DNA of 64,000 nt from Delphinus delphis (GCF_949987515.2 NC_082698.1:32950070-33014069); one strand, 5' to 3'; numbered from the stretch's first letter, positions 12,072 to 23,937 are shown. Made by a program: numbers and translations. Notes: generated by a model not told the origin, from the sequence alone.

Positions 12072-12092
12072 TTTTTTTTTTTTTTTTTTTTT
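12072..12092 (-). mobile_element. Poly(T)-only insertion with TSD
   Basis: Twenty-one T bases lie exactly between two copies of aggaatcttatttctt (12056-12071 and 12093-12108). This is the footprint of target-primed reverse transcription in which only a poly(A) tail was copied. Confidence 0.75.
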
Positions 12093-12139
12093 AGGAATCT
12101 TATTTCTTACTCAGCATATTTGTCTCAGCTGACTCATTC

Positions 12140-12240
12140 AATAAGTGTGTATGAAGTGTGTTCTCCATATGAGGCACAGCATGGCACCCAAAGAGCTCCT
12201 GCCCTCAAACATCACACGGTCTAGGGGAGGAGACAAGAAT
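12140..12240 (-). repeat. L2 3'-end fragment
   Basis: ctcattcaataagtgtgtat and aaagagctcctgccctcaaa match the reverse-strand L2 tail. Confidence 0.6.
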
Positions 12241-13130
12241 TAAACAAGAGGAAACAAGTGAGGTGAAGGATGAGTTAGGGGACATTCAGGCTGGTGGGGC
12301 AGCAATAGCAGCAATAGAATCCAGACTAAGGTGTCAGGAAAGTTTAAACTAAACAAGGGGCTCCAACTCTGCCTTAATCTATCCTAGCAGCCTCCCCAGG
12401 GGCCCAGCTTTCCTGTGGATGTCGGATGGCTGCAGCAGTAGAGAGTGTCTCACTGCAGGCCCTCTGCTCCCAAAGACCTGGGAAAGCTCTTCACTCTTTT
12501 GCTTCCAAATTCTCACAAAAATGGCCAAGGTTCTAAGAAATAGTTTCTAGGGAAAACAAGGCAACAAGGAGAATAATGCCAAAAAAAAGTTGCAAGAAGA
12601 AAAAGTTTTCATGCCTCTGTAGGGAAAGATAAACTTCTCTACTCTCTTAGGTTCAGTACCTGGACGGTGCAAATTAAACTGACAAAAGGCAGTTTAATAT
12701 GAGTGAAAAAAAGTATTTAATTACATACTTATGCACAGGCGTTCACAAAGAAACGTGACTCAAGGAGGTGTAAGAATTGGGGCTTAATAAAGTATGGAGA
12801 AGAGGCTAAACAAAGTAAAAAGGGGTTTGGGGCCTCTGGTGGGGGGTAAGTTCTGGGAGGTGACTAGGGCATGTGTGGTAGATAAAAGTTGTTTAGTAAG
12901 GTTTGTTATGCAGATAAGGGTCCTCTCAGGTGATAAGAATTTTCTCCCTAGTAGTTCTTTTCATGGTACTAGAGACAGAGACACAGTTTAGAAATGGAAA
13001 TTTATTTTACCTTTACAAAGGGAAATTTATACTCTGCTTTTAGGTAGGAAGGGACAGGGCAGAGAGAAAATTGCTCTCAGCTCAAAACAATGCTAAAAAA
13101 AGTGGCATATTTTGGGGTTACATACTCTGA
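12241..13130. other. Unassigned stretch, possible old LTR remnant at 12620-13080
   Basis: 12620-13080 has the texture of an old LTR (ggcagtttaatatgagtg, gtggggggtaagttctggg), but I cannot name a family. No gene seen. Confidence 0.3.
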
Positions 13131-13144
13131 TCACCTTCACTGGG

Positions 13145-13515
13145 CCGTGTTTGGGTATTGGGCATTGTGCTTAGAACCTTTATATTTATATTACATTATA
13201 TCATTTCTTTTTTCTTTTATTTTCATTTCCAGTTTTATTGAGGTATACTTGACATACAGCACTGCATAACTTTAAGGCATACAACATAATGATTTGACTT
13301 ACATACATCATGAAACTATTACCACCATAGGTTTAGTGAACATCCATCATCTCATATAGATACATCATATGTCATTTATTTTTCACAACAACTCTATGAG
13401 GTAGGTATTATTGATATGCCCATTTTTTTCAGGTAAGAAAATTGAGGCTAGAGAGGTGAAATGAATAGGTCATAAACCTAGCCAACGGCAGAGCTAGGAT
13501 TTGAACCTAGGAAAA
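13145..13515 (-). repeat. MIR split by an L1 3' fragment
   Basis: Left part tgggcattgtgcttagaacc; right part caacaactctatgaggtagg through gcagagctaggatttgaacc. The two are separated by the L1 piece at 13203-13365. Confidence 0.75.
13203..13365 (-). mobile_element. Old L1 3'-end fragment inside a MIR
   Basis: ttttattgaggtatacttga then catacagcactgc and gaacatccatcatctcatat are typical of old L1 3' ends. Imperfect duplicated flanks: atatcatttctttt and atatgtcatttattttt. Confidence 0.7.
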
Positions 13516-13520
13516 TGAAA

Positions 13521-14119
13521 AAATTAATTGATCATTTCTTAGTAAGGGCAATTTTTTTGCAGGAGTGGAGATGGGAGATATTATTGTTCCTAAAAAAGGG
13601 GTCTTTAGGGAGAATCAAGAAAGGGATCCTTGGGAGGAATTGTAAATCCTTCAGCATCTGGTAGTGCTGGTCACAGAAGGAGCCCAATTAATATGAATGG
13701 AGTAAAACAGAGTGAAAAACAGAGTGAAGGAATGAGTCTCAGACGGTCTCTCTCAACGTATCAGGATCCACGCAGCCTTTTCTCCTACCAATGCTAGTCA
13801 CAGGCCAGCTGGCTCTATCTTCTTCCCTTGCGTGTTGCAGCTCCCAGCAATTTGGGAAGTATGGTGGTTAGTTTCCCCCACTCTCTCTGGTCCCTGAAAT
13901 TCTGACTTTCACAGTGCTGGCTGTGGCTGGAACTCAGTCTCCATGGCTTCTCCAGACGATGCTTCCCTGGAAGACAAGACCATAGGATCTTTCATTTCAA
14001 GCATCAGAAGATTATAATAAAGAGCAAATATCAGGAAGTTATAGAGGCTGTGTAACCTTAACAAGATCCTCTGGAAATGGCCCACCTTTAGCTCCTGACG
14101 TCCTATAGCATCGTCTTCC
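13521..14119. other. Stretch without recognised features
   Basis: No gene or nameable repeat. Confidence 0.4.
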
Positions 14120-14285
14120 CAGAGTCAGATGACAGCCTTGCCACTTGCTACCTGGGTGATCTTGGGCAGTTATTTAACCTCCCAGACCACGTCTGTAAAA
14201 TGCACCCACTTCTTCAGGTTGGAGTTAACACTCAAGAAGTTTGTATATTTGAAAGTCTTAACACAGAGAAACTGCTAAATAAATG
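14120..14285 (+). repeat. MIR SINE
   Basis: agccttgccacttgctacct, ggtgatcttgggcag and ctgctaaataaatgtca follow MIR order. Confidence 0.8.
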
Positions 14286-14287
14286 TC

Positions 14288-14665
14288 ATATAGACTGAAT
14301 TGTACCCCCTGCCCTCCAAATTCAGATGTTAAAGCCCAACCTTCAATATGACTATATTTGGAAATAGGCCTTTAAAGAGGGAATTAAGCATAAATGAGGT
14401 CATAAGGGTTGGGTCCTAATCCAGTATGACTTGTGTCTTATAACAAAAGGAAGAGACACTAGGGGTCCGTTAACAGAGAAAAGACAATTTGAGGACATAG
14501 TGGCCAACTACAAGCCAAGGAGAGAGGTTTAGGAGAAACCAAATCTGTTGATCCCTTGATCTCGGACTTCTCACAGTCTCCAGAACTGTGAGAAGACAAA
14601 TTTCTGTTGTTAAGCCACCCTATTTGGAATATTTTGTTATGCAACCCTAGCTGACGAATGCAAAT
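14288..14665 (+). repeat. ERVL-MaLR-type LTR
   Basis: aaattcagatgttaaagccc, aaagagggaattaagc, tgatctcggacttctcacag, ccagaactgtgagaag and gttgttaagccaccc are the signature blocks of MLT1/MST-like LTRs in the right order. It appears to be a solo LTR with no internal genes. Confidence 0.8.
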
Positions 14666-15839
14666 GTTAATTACACTTCTTTTTCTTTCCTTGGTTTTTG
14701 AACACACTCAGACATTCAAAGGCAAATCAGAATTTGAACTAGAAAAATTTGACCTGCTTGAGCCCAACTTGAGCCACTAGGACTCAAAACTTGGAAAGAC
14801 AGCAAAGGGAGGGCAGTCTGTCTTCTCAGTGTCATAGTGAAACACTCTTTACAGGCCTGCCGAGAATTACTGAATGATCTAGGCTGAGTAGTGGGCCTTT
14901 GCTTGAGTTTCTGTTCACTATTGGCCAAAGGCCACTTTGAAGTTACACCAGAACCTATAGACTTGTATCCTGTAGAGATGTAAATGAATTATGAAAGGTA
15001 GAAAACATAATCCTCAAGTTATGGCTCTATTGCTTGTAGGATAATCAATTTTTTGTCTAATCCAACCATCTCATGCCAATATCCTTTCTCCAATGCCTGT
15101 ATAATTCCAATTCCTCTAATTCTCTTTGGAATCAGTTTCACCACCCTTTGCTAATGAATTGAATAAATCTCCAACACGTGTTCATTCTATACTTGTATAA
15201 GAGTTATATTTTTGACTTTTTGAAGACTATAAGTGCAAGGAATTCTAGTATTTCTAGAATATAAAGATCATACTTCAAGGTAATAGAAGGCCTTCTTGGA
15301 TTGTAATTTGCTTTTTTATTTCTAGGTTTTCTCTGTTTCCATATTAGCAGTTTTAAAGCACTAAGGTTAAGGAAGCATAATAATCTATTAGTTACAGAAG
15401 AATTTGATTCCCTCAATAGACAGAGCAAACCTGAAGCCAAATGGTTTTCATCTTTTATTTACTCCTTCTCTCCTTCCCACCTTGCCATGTACTGACAGAG
15501 CCCTTTAATCTGGACTTGTTATTCTAGTTCTTTGTCTCAGGTGGTGGGAAATATCTGATAGGATACAAGGTATGAATGACAGCGAGAGGTTCCTCCAAGG
15601 CCAGTTGTATTGAAATAGGGGGTGGAAGCTTTAACCTAGTGGCTTTTGGACTGTAGTTCTTGGGCTTTGCATCTACTTCCCTAAACTTTCCCTCTCTCTG
15701 CCTCTCCTCCCCATAAATACACATCAGCCAGAACAACTCCATTTATACACTAAGATTCAGGTAAGATTTCATTTGAACGATCCATTTCTTAGGAGATTCA
15801 TTTAACCCAAAGAAATGAAGTTTTAATGATGGCAGAGGC
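14666..15839. other. Stretch without recognised features
   Basis: Apparently single-copy; ORFs of 70-78 codons on the minus strand lack domains. Confidence 0.4.
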
Positions 15840-16045
15840 AACTGTGGTATAGTGGAAAGAATCCTGAAGTTTAGGACACATGGTAAGTCCTTGCTTTGCC
15901 CTTTACCACCTGTGTAATCTTGTGCCGATTACTTGATTTCACAGTCTTGAGGTCCATATTTATAACCCTACCTTGCAAAAGAATTGTGAGTGTTAAGAGA
16001 GATCACGTAAAGTGACGTGTGATTGTGAAGCGTCGCTATGAACAA
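15840..16045 (+). repeat. MIR SINE
   Basis: ctgtggtatagtggaaagaa, ctttaccacctgtgtaatct and gttaagagagatcacgtaaa match a diverged full-length MIR. Confidence 0.75.
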
Positions 16046-16689
16046 CTTTTCAGGCATTGCCAACATGCAATGGAGGAGATGTTTGGGGACCATAGGAGGA
16101 GCCCCTAGAACTCCTCAAATCATGCCAATTAGGTGGCCACCTAGTCATACGGCTATTGATTTTAACCTTAGCATATGAGCAATTGCTCCCTCACTAACTT
16201 ATATTCCTTTTGCCACCCATCTGGTTCTCTAGTTTCTACTTAAAATTTGGAAGTTTCATGGAAACTCGGCAGGAACAGTTTTTATGAAATGTTTTCTCCA
16301 GTGGAGCAGATTGTGCTGCTCATCCGAGTCAGTTCTCAAATGAATTTAACACTCAGCCCTGCAGCCTTCAGGAAAGGCAAGGAAGGCAAAAATGGAGGTG
16401 TGATGAACGGTGCCAACTGGGCTGTCTCATGCTTCTGACTCATTTCAGAACCATTATCATGTCAATAGAAACATCCCCTCTATCCCCATATTTTTTGCAA
16501 GGAAATGCTATTAGTAAAACAAGGTCCAGAGAGAAGCAGCCCATTAACACTGTGCTCAGGCTTAAAGACAAAGCAGGGGTAAACATACAGAGATACCCTG
16601 GTCACTGGATGAAAGGGAAGAAGTAGCATTGGAAAGATGGGAAGGGAAAAGTCTATGTACATAAAGTAGGGCAGATATCACACAGTAAT
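16046..16689. other. Stretch without recognised features
   Basis: No gene or nameable repeat. Confidence 0.4.
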
Positions 16690-16773
16690 AAATAGCTATT
16701 AATTACTAAACATTTACTATGTTCCTGACACTCTGCTTAGACATAAATTATCTTGTTTGATCCTCACGATTGC

Positions 16774-17498
16774 TGTATTAGTCAGGGTAGGCCAACTGCC
16801 ATAACAAACAATCCCCAAATCTCAGTAACTTAATAAGGTAAAGGCTGATTGCTTACTCACATCCCCATCCTCCCCAGGACCTTGAAGTTCTTTACTGGAC
16901 TCTATATCCTCCAGCAGGTGAGGGGAGAGGGAGAGAGTGCTCGTGGGGAGGATCCCATGGGAGGGTTCTTTTTTTTTTTTTAATTATTTTTTTGGCTGTG
17001 TTGGGTCTTCGTTGCTGTGTGCGGGCTTTCTCTAGTTGCTGCGAGCAGAGGCTACTCTTTGTTGCTGTAAGCGGGCTTCTCACTGTGATGGCTTGTCTTG
17101 TTGCAGAGCACGGGCTCTAGGCACGCGGGCTTCAGTAGTTGAGGCACAGGGGCTCAGTAGTTGTGGCTTCCAGGCTCTAGAGCACAGGCTCAGTAGTTGT
17201 GGCACATGGGCTTAGTCACTCCGCGGCATGTGGGATCTTCCCAGACCAGGGCTCGAACCCGTGCCCCCTGCGTTGGCAGGCAGATTCTTAACCACTGTGC
17301 CACCAGGGAAGCCCGTGGGAGGGTTCTTAAGGTCGAGGCCTGTATGTGGCACACATCACTTCTGCCCACATTCCATTGGCCAGAGCTCAGTCACATGGCC
17401 CTACCTAACTGCAAGGGAGGTTGGGAAATGTCCACTACGCATATGACCAGGAGAAAAAGGAAACAAGGCATGGTGAACACATAGCGTCTGCCATAGCA
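16774..17498 (+). mobile_element. LTR-like TG...CA element, family not named, holding a SINE
   Basis: Begins TGTATTAGTCAGGGTAGG and ends CATAGCA; about 370 bp once the SINE is removed. Interior blocks such as ccattggccagagctcagtc and cacatggccctacctaactg recur in an old mammalian repeat family I recognise but cannot name. Confidence 0.5.
16971..17315 (-). mobile_element. CHR-1-type SINE with TSD
   Basis: Reverse-strand long form (ggctgtgttgggtcttcgtt to ccaccagggaagccc) between two copies of tgggagggttctt (16958-16970, 17316-17328). Confidence 0.93.
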
Positions 17499-17620
17499 AC
17501 TCATCATTACCCCCATTTTACAGATGAAACTGAGTTTTAGACAAGTGAAGTAACTTGCCTAATAGCACATAGCAAATGAGTGGTAGAACCTGGATAAGTT
17601 CTTGGTATGATACATTCTTG

Positions 17621-18837
17621 GTAGAGCCCAAGAACATGACTGCAGATTATTAGACTTTGCAACTAGGAAAGAAACTGTCTCTTCTCCTGAGCACTTTCCC
17701 TAAGCTTCGGCATTTCCTGAAATTTGCAAGGTAACGTGGACGTGATGGTTTTCAGGACTGTAATAGAGAGACAATAGTGGGTAAGGACAAGATAATCCAA
17801 GGGTGGTACCTTCGTAATGTACTTGATTCCCTCCAAAGGTTCAGGTCTGGCTCCCTGGCTTGGTCCCAGGTGTTAGATGATAAAATTGAGCTCATCTTGT
17901 GCTGCTGCAGACCATGAACCCTTAACCATTGTACGTTTTCTCAAAGATTTCTTTAAGATTCTCTTGTTTAATAGCATCTGCTATGATATAGCTGCAGGGA
18001 CATCTACCACATTTTAGACTTGAGGACAGGGAATTAGAAGCTACACCACCACTTCCATGTCCCACTGAGCAGTGGTGTCCCAAGTGTGTCACCTGAGGCT
18101 TTTACTTCCCTATTCTGTGTTCTGGGCATGTAGAACTATGAATACCTCCATAAACTCACCCTGTTCTCCAGGCCTTCTCATTCATTGTTTCTTCAGCCCA
18201 GATGGGTCTAGAATCACTGGGGTGGGCCTAGACATTGGGAATTTTTTTCACTCACTTGGTGGTCCTATTTTATGGCCAGGGAAGAGGACAAACGAAAGGA
18301 TTGGTCTAAGCTGATCGTGGCCAGTCACATTCTCCTTGGCCAGACGGACAAATGAATGTACTCCTTATCATTCAAGATAGGTAAGATTTTGGGGAGTTCA
18401 CTCTCATGACCACAATTATTTTTCTGATTGTCCTAGACTGGCTTGAGTATCTTTCCAAGGGCTCCTATAATACCTTTAACCTATTCCTATCATAGAACTA
18501 ATTAGTCCATATTACACGATAGACCAGTCTAGGAGATGCTACCCTACCAGTTTGGAAGACTGTCTATTCCCAGTGTGCTTTTGTAGCTCTCTAAGGCCTC
18601 CTTGAGGCTACCACTGCTCTGCAGAACACAGAAGTGTTGGTGGTGGGTTCTGGTTCCTTGCCCCAAGTCTAAAAGTTGGTACAAATTGCACCTTTCCAGG
18701 GTATCTTTATATCCCATGGAAAGAATGACAGCTTTTAAAAATGTTGACCCCTCTGTATTCCCCTATGTCTCCCAATTTTAGACCCCTCCAAATGGCCTGG
18801 CCTTTCTATGACATCCCCAGCTCCCTACTCCTGCATG
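17621..18837. other. Stretch without recognised features
   Basis: Apparently single-copy. No coding or repeat signature that I can name. Confidence 0.4.
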
Positions 18838-19540
18838 AATTCCATGTCCAAATGAATGAAGGTTGCTTGAGGCCAAGATTGCCCAGCACCTCACCGAGGA
18901 GAAGGCCCAGGCTGATGCCATCCCCAAGGTCAGCACTGTGAGGTGTAGGTGCCTGGGCAGCCCCCTCACCGGGGAACCGTCATATATGTAGGACTCATAG
19001 ATTTCAAGCCTGGCTACTGGATTGTTGTCCACTATGATGAGCCACTAGGGGAAAATGATGATAGTGTGAATGGGGAATAATACTTTGAATGCCAGGCCAA
19101 GTATGGTACCCTTGTCAAGCCATGAGTTGTGACAGAAGGAGACTTCCCCGTGAGGACTATGGATTGGATAAGATGTGATGCCCAAGAAAGAACATCCCCC
19201 TGCTCCAGGTCCTGACCCATCCACTCATTGCCCCTCCCTATGTGTGCCCAAAACCCATTTTTATTTTATTCCCCTTTCCCTTACCGTTGACTTTTTTTTT
19301 TTAATTTATTTAGTTTTTACGTGGGCCTCTCACTGTTGTGACCTCTCCGGACGCGGAGGCTCAGCGGCCATGGCTCACGGGCCCAGCCACTCTGCGGCAT
19401 GTGGGATCTTCCCGGACCGGGGCACGGACTTGCGTCCCCTGCATCGGCAGGCAGACTCTCAATCACTGCGCCACCAGGGAAGCCCTACCATTGACTTTTG
19501 AGACCTATGCATTCAATTTGCCAGAAACCTGGGGGGAAAA
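18838..19540 (+). pseudogene. TBCB: Processed pseudogene of tubulin folding cofactor B, 5' truncated, split by a SINE
   Basis: TBCB is a tubulin-folding cofactor with a C-terminal CAP-Gly domain. Translating 18868-19179 over three frames gives pieces that match the C-terminal third of TBCB: AQHLTEEKAQADAIP, then [58 protein letters not shown] and EDYGLDKM followed by TGA. There are no introns. It carries at least three in-frame stops (TAG about 18945, TAA about 19078, TGA about 19123) and frameshifts near 18927 and 19150, so it cannot code. A TBCB-like 3' UTR appears to follow, interrupted by a SINE at 19296-19485; attcaa (a decayed ATTAAA) and an A-run near 19535-19540 probably mark the 3' end. 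The 5' limit is approximate. The functional gene is elsewhere in the genome. Confidence 0.88.
19296..19485 (-). mobile_element. CHR-2-type SINE inside the TBCB pseudogene
   Basis: Reverse-strand CHR-2 with an internal deletion. Flanked by taccgttgactttt (19282-19295) and taccattgactttt (19486-19499), so it is younger than the pseudogene. Confidence 0.92.
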
Positions 19541-20359
19541 AACCTACTATCTTTGGTGATACTGTTTGTTTTTCTAGCATGCCCACCTCCTCTTCTCCAT
19601 CCCAGCCTTGAGGTTCTGTTCAAATGTTATCTCCTCAAACCTGAGCTCAGAGTTTTTATGCTCTCCAGGGAGAAGAAAATCAAGGAAAAGGTTCTGGGAA
19701 CATTATAAGGCTGATGCTGGGCCTGCTGATCCAGCCACCAGGTACCGTGGACATGCCTTAGAGACAGGGTGGCTCTGTGTGTGTGAGTGTGTGTAAACTG
19801 AAAATTCTGGGCGTTGTAACACCAGAAGCACAGGCCTGTTTGGTGCAGAGGTTGCAAGGTGGGCGCAGAGAAAGAGACATTATCTCCTGACGCTCCCTAA
19901 GCATCTCTTAGGACTGTCAATGGTTGGCTGTCTTGGTACTGTAGCAATATCCAAAATATACAGAGGCTCACTCTAGACAACTGAACTTTACTTCTTTTAC
20001 GCTAATGTAAAGCAGGGCAAACAGCAGACAGCAGAGCCCCTTGGTAGACTGACCAGACTTTCTGTTTTCTTCTTCTGTCAGGCAGTATTAACTAATTAAC
20101 AATTAATAGGTTAACCACTCTGGACTCCTTTCTCCCAGAGTTCTTGCTCTTATTAATGAGACAAGTACACTAGTAAGAGTAGAATAGACTCTCCTGATCA
20201 ACAAGACGAAACCTTAGAATCGTTATGGTTTGAGCACTGAAACAAATGTGGCTTCATTTTGCACCAAAGGTAGATGAAGCAACACATGCCAATTAAATTG
20301 ATGAAACAAAACTCCTTTAATGTGATATCTTATTTTCTTCTTCATATCGCCCACGTGCT
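19541..20359. other. Stretch without recognised features
   Basis: Only a short (TG)n near 19777-19795. No gene. Confidence 0.4.
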
Positions 20360-20480
20360 GAACTCATTCGATAAACGTAGACTGAGTGCTTGTTATGTGC
20401 CGGGCACGCTTGTTGGCACTGGAATGTGGCAGGGAACCGATAGAGATGTTTCTGCCCCCAAGGAGCTTCTTGACTGTGAG
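20360..20480 (-). repeat. L2 3'-end fragment
   Basis: gaactcattcgataaacg, cttgttatgtgccgggcacg and cccaaggagcttcttgactg match the reverse-strand L2 tail. Confidence 0.65.
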
Positions 20481-20821
20481 TGGAAGTTCTTACTCCATTC
20501 CCAGAATCTCTCCTTTGCGGGCATCTAGCTGTGTTAGAGGGAATTCAAAAGCAGCTTTAATATTTCCCCTGAACAGGTAATCAGTATGGGAAGAAAGGAA
20601 TTGTGACTTTGACCCCTACGAATGGAAGGATGGATGTCTTTGTTTCATGTCTGTTTTCTATGTGTAAGAAGCAATCAGCTTCACTGATTATGTACTGTTG
20701 AGGGTGACCTTTCCATTTTTCTGTCTTGGAAATGCATTATTTAATGTGAAGCATGTACTGGTGGGCTGCAAGTACAAAGAATTCTCAGGATAATGTGCTT
20801 GATTTTCCCCCTTGAAATCAA

Positions 20822-20970
20822 TTCACATTTATTAAGCGTCTTTTATAAAAGTGGCATGGAACAAGGTGCTTCACATACATTATCTCATTTAGTCTCATTT
20901 AAGCCTCCCAATCACCTCTGATGTAGGCATCATTAGCCAGCGTTTTCAGACAAGATAAAAGGGGAGCGAA
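20822..20970 (-). repeat. MIR fragment
   Basis: cacatttattaagcgtc, cattatctcatttagtctca and gatgtaggcatcattagcca fit reverse-strand MIR. Confidence 0.7.
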
Positions 20971-22194
20971 GAAATGTGCACTCAAGGTTCTGAAAAGTGC
21001 TAATTCACTTCCAGGGGATGAATACGCTTCCTATCCAGTTTCTATTAGATGGATTTCAATAAACATTTTTAATATTAATACCTGCCTCGCATTTGCATAA
21101 TCCCTTCAACTTTTCAAAGCACTGTCACCTCGTTCACATCTCATCTGATGCTCATACTAGCCCTGTACTAACAGTCGAGAACTATTTGATGGCATCGTTT
21201 TTTCGAGCCTACATCTCTGCAGGGGAACTTGCTTTGGTTGCCATAGCTAATGTTCATGATGAAGCCAATAGGAATCTTGCTTCCAGAAATCGAATCCACA
21301 TCTTCATTTGCAGGGTCTCCCTGGGAGCGTGTGATCTGCTGTTCAGTACAGAAGTGCACATCGGTACTCTCCTACCAGAGCTAATCACTATGGTTACATC
21401 TGCCCCCAACGTTCCCTAAAGCTCTAGATTTTAGAAATTTACGTGTCTTTACTACCCTGTCCTTGTCTGGATCTTCCTGCCATTCAGTTTGCCCCAGTTA
21501 ATGACAGCAAAAAAAAAAAAAGAGAAGGGAAAAAAGAGGTTTGTGTGCATGTGCAATTAGGTGCATTTATTCTCCAAAAAACCAGAAACCAGCCTAAATG
21601 AAGCAGGGAGGGGGTGACAGCAGATGAAGCATAAAGCAGGTGCTTACTTATTGCTGCAGCTGGTGCCAAGTATTTGGCATAATTTTTCTCCTCATTTCCA
21701 ATTATTGGCACTGGTGCTTATTTAAATTTTTAGCTGAAGCATCTGGGAAGAGTCTAGGAACTGCTCTGCCCCTCTTTTACAGGAAAGCAAGCAGGCAGTT
21801 TCCTTACAAATAGTGTAAGTAAATACAATCCTGAGGATTTTTCTTTTTTCTCTTTTTTGCCTCAAAAGGACTCATTGATTATGGAAAGGGAAATTGGTTA
21901 CATGTCAATGTCAAATTGGCAAGTGGACATTTTATTTGATTCTGCCCAAATTGCCATGGGTTGAATTTTTAATTTGTTTCCCAAGACTTGATTCCACTGT
22001 TCAGACTCATCTGTGAGATTTAGATTTCAGAAGCGTGGGTCTGAGCCCACAGCTTCCTCAGGTGTTTTCTTTAGAAATCACGTTGTTAAATTCACCAGTT
22101 GATGTGGCACATTCATTTCACTATTGGACTTTCCTCCTTTAAGTGGTGAAGGGAAATGTTGCAACAATATTGAATGCAAGTCATTTGTTGCCCT
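20971..22194. other. Low-repeat single-copy stretch
   Basis: Little recognisable repeat. A 108-codon ORF at 21093-21419 has no known domain. The lack of repeats could reflect conserved noncoding sequence, which needs cross-species comparison. Confidence 0.4.
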
Positions 22195-22345
22195 GTCGTT
22201 CCACAAATATTTATGAAGAATGAGCACTGTGCCAAAACCTTATGAAGAACAAACAATTGTGCTCCAACAATACCAAGAACCAGGAGGCACGCAAAGATGA
22301 ATACAATAAGGTCTTTTCCTTTCAGCGGGTTTGGTCCTGAAAGAA
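22195..22345 (-). repeat. L2 3'-end fragment
   Basis: cacaaatatttatgaagaat, gcacgcaaagatgaatacaa and aaggtcttttcc resemble the reverse-strand L2 tail. Confidence 0.6.
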
Positions 22346-23566
22346 AATGAGACAAGAACAAGGAACAACACAATGCAGTTCTAAAGGGAGGAAGGGTAAT
22401 ATAAAGAAAAGCACGGGGATCAATCACTTCTGATGGCAGACATAGCATAAAGGGAAAAGGTCTTCGTTCCCCCCCATTAAGGTAATTTGACTTAGAGGAT
22501 GCTATTCAATTACTGTATTTAAGGTGATATTTGATTTCTGTGTGTTTACCGGACCTTTATCTCCTTCTATTGGCTCTAATCTGTGTTTGAATATGTATAT
22601 AGTACAGTTATATACACATATATATATATACACACACGCACACAAATGTATGTATGTATGCAGAAAAAATATATATAGTACAATTTTGAACTGACTTTTA
22701 AAAAAATTTTGGAACTATATTTCAGGTTGCATTTGAGGGAGGGGGAATGAGAGAGGAGAGGAAAGTTGTAGTTCAGAGAAGGCATCAGGAGACGTGGGTT
22801 CTGGTCTTCTTTTTACCTGGGACACCTGTGTTCCTGGGTCCCTGGGGGCTTAGCCTGGGTGACCCCCAAGGTGCCTTTCAGTCTAAATGGTCTGAATGTG
22901 ATGCCTCTCGTCTCATGCTGATGGGAGCAAAGGACACTGGAGGTTTGAGGGCATATCAGAGGTGCTGGAAGTGGGACAGAAAGAGTGGTATTTGGGTGAG
23001 ACACTCTCAGCCTCTCTGCTTCCTCAGCTTCCTATTTAAATGCCACATCATTTGTAGAAAGCCATAAGTTCAGAACCACTCATAGTTTATAGTGGGCCTG
23101 ATTCCTTTCAGTTCCCAGCGGGTATAGCACTGGCTCTGAAGAATGTAGAGCATGGCCTAGGAAAACATGTCTAAAAGATCTACAAGCAGGCTAAAGTTTG
23201 TGCTGAGCTGTGTCCACAAATCAGCCTTGAAGGCAAAGAAGTGAATTCTGAGGAACAGACAGAAGGAAATTGGGGAAAGTGTGGCGTGAGGGATGCCATG
23301 TCTCTCCATAGTTCTTTCCTGTCTCATTTCACAGCCAGTAGTTGGGCCCAGGCCCTAACTGGCCACATGCCCAGAGGTTGCTGCTGGTTCCCCAACAATC
23401 CCCTCCCTTCAGACTCCTCCTGTCCAGTTCACACATCAGTGTCCTTCCTCCGACATGCCACTCACCCTGTTGCTTCCCTGCATGGCAATTTATCATGAGT
23501 CCCTGTTACCTAGTGCATCTCATCTCAGCCCACGTTTCGGGGTCCTTCATCCAAGAAGCATGGTAT
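22346..23566. other. Mostly single-copy, with a TA/CA microsatellite at 22595-22675
   Basis: Runs of atatat, cacacgcacac and tatgtatg. No gene. Confidence 0.5.
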
Positions 23567-23581
23567 TAAAACAGGAGCCCT

Positions 23582-23791
23582 GGGCTTCCCTGGTGGCGCA
23601 GTGGTTGAGAGTCCGCCTGCCGATGCAGGGGACACGGGTTCGTGCCCCGGTCCGGGAAGATCCCACATGCCGCGGAGCAGCTGGGCCCGTGAGCCATGGC
23701 CGCTGAGCCTGCGTGTCCAGAGCCTGTGCTCCGCAACAGGAGAGGCCACAACAGTGAGAGGCCCGCGTACCACACAAAAAAAAAAAAAAAA
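23582..23791 (+). mobile_element. CHR-2-type SINE with TSD
   Basis: Nearly canonical CHR-2 with poly(A). Flanks aaacaggagccct (23569-23581) and aacaggagccct (23793-23804). Confidence 0.94.
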
Positions 23792-23839
23792 CAACAGGAG
23801 CCCTCACTTTAGCCTTGGCCTTTGCAGCATTAAAGCTGT

Positions 23840-23937
23840 GTGACTTTGGGCAAGTGGTTAAACTTCCCTTGCTTTCATTTTCCTTCTCTGTAAGATGACT
23901 GGGGACTGAGGTCTCCAAGTGTAAATGATCTCTTGGA
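23840..23937 (+). repeat. MIR fragment
   Basis: aagctgtgtgactttgggca and ttccttctctgtaagatgac are MIR core. Confidence 0.7.

Larger units (their letters stand above)
16690..17620 (-). repeat. MIR split by an LTR-like element
   Basis: The left half (16690-16773, ctatgttcctgacactctgc to gatcctcacgattgc) and right half (17499-17620, cattacccccattttacaga to ggtagaacctgg) form one reverse-strand MIR around an inserted element. Confidence 0.75.
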
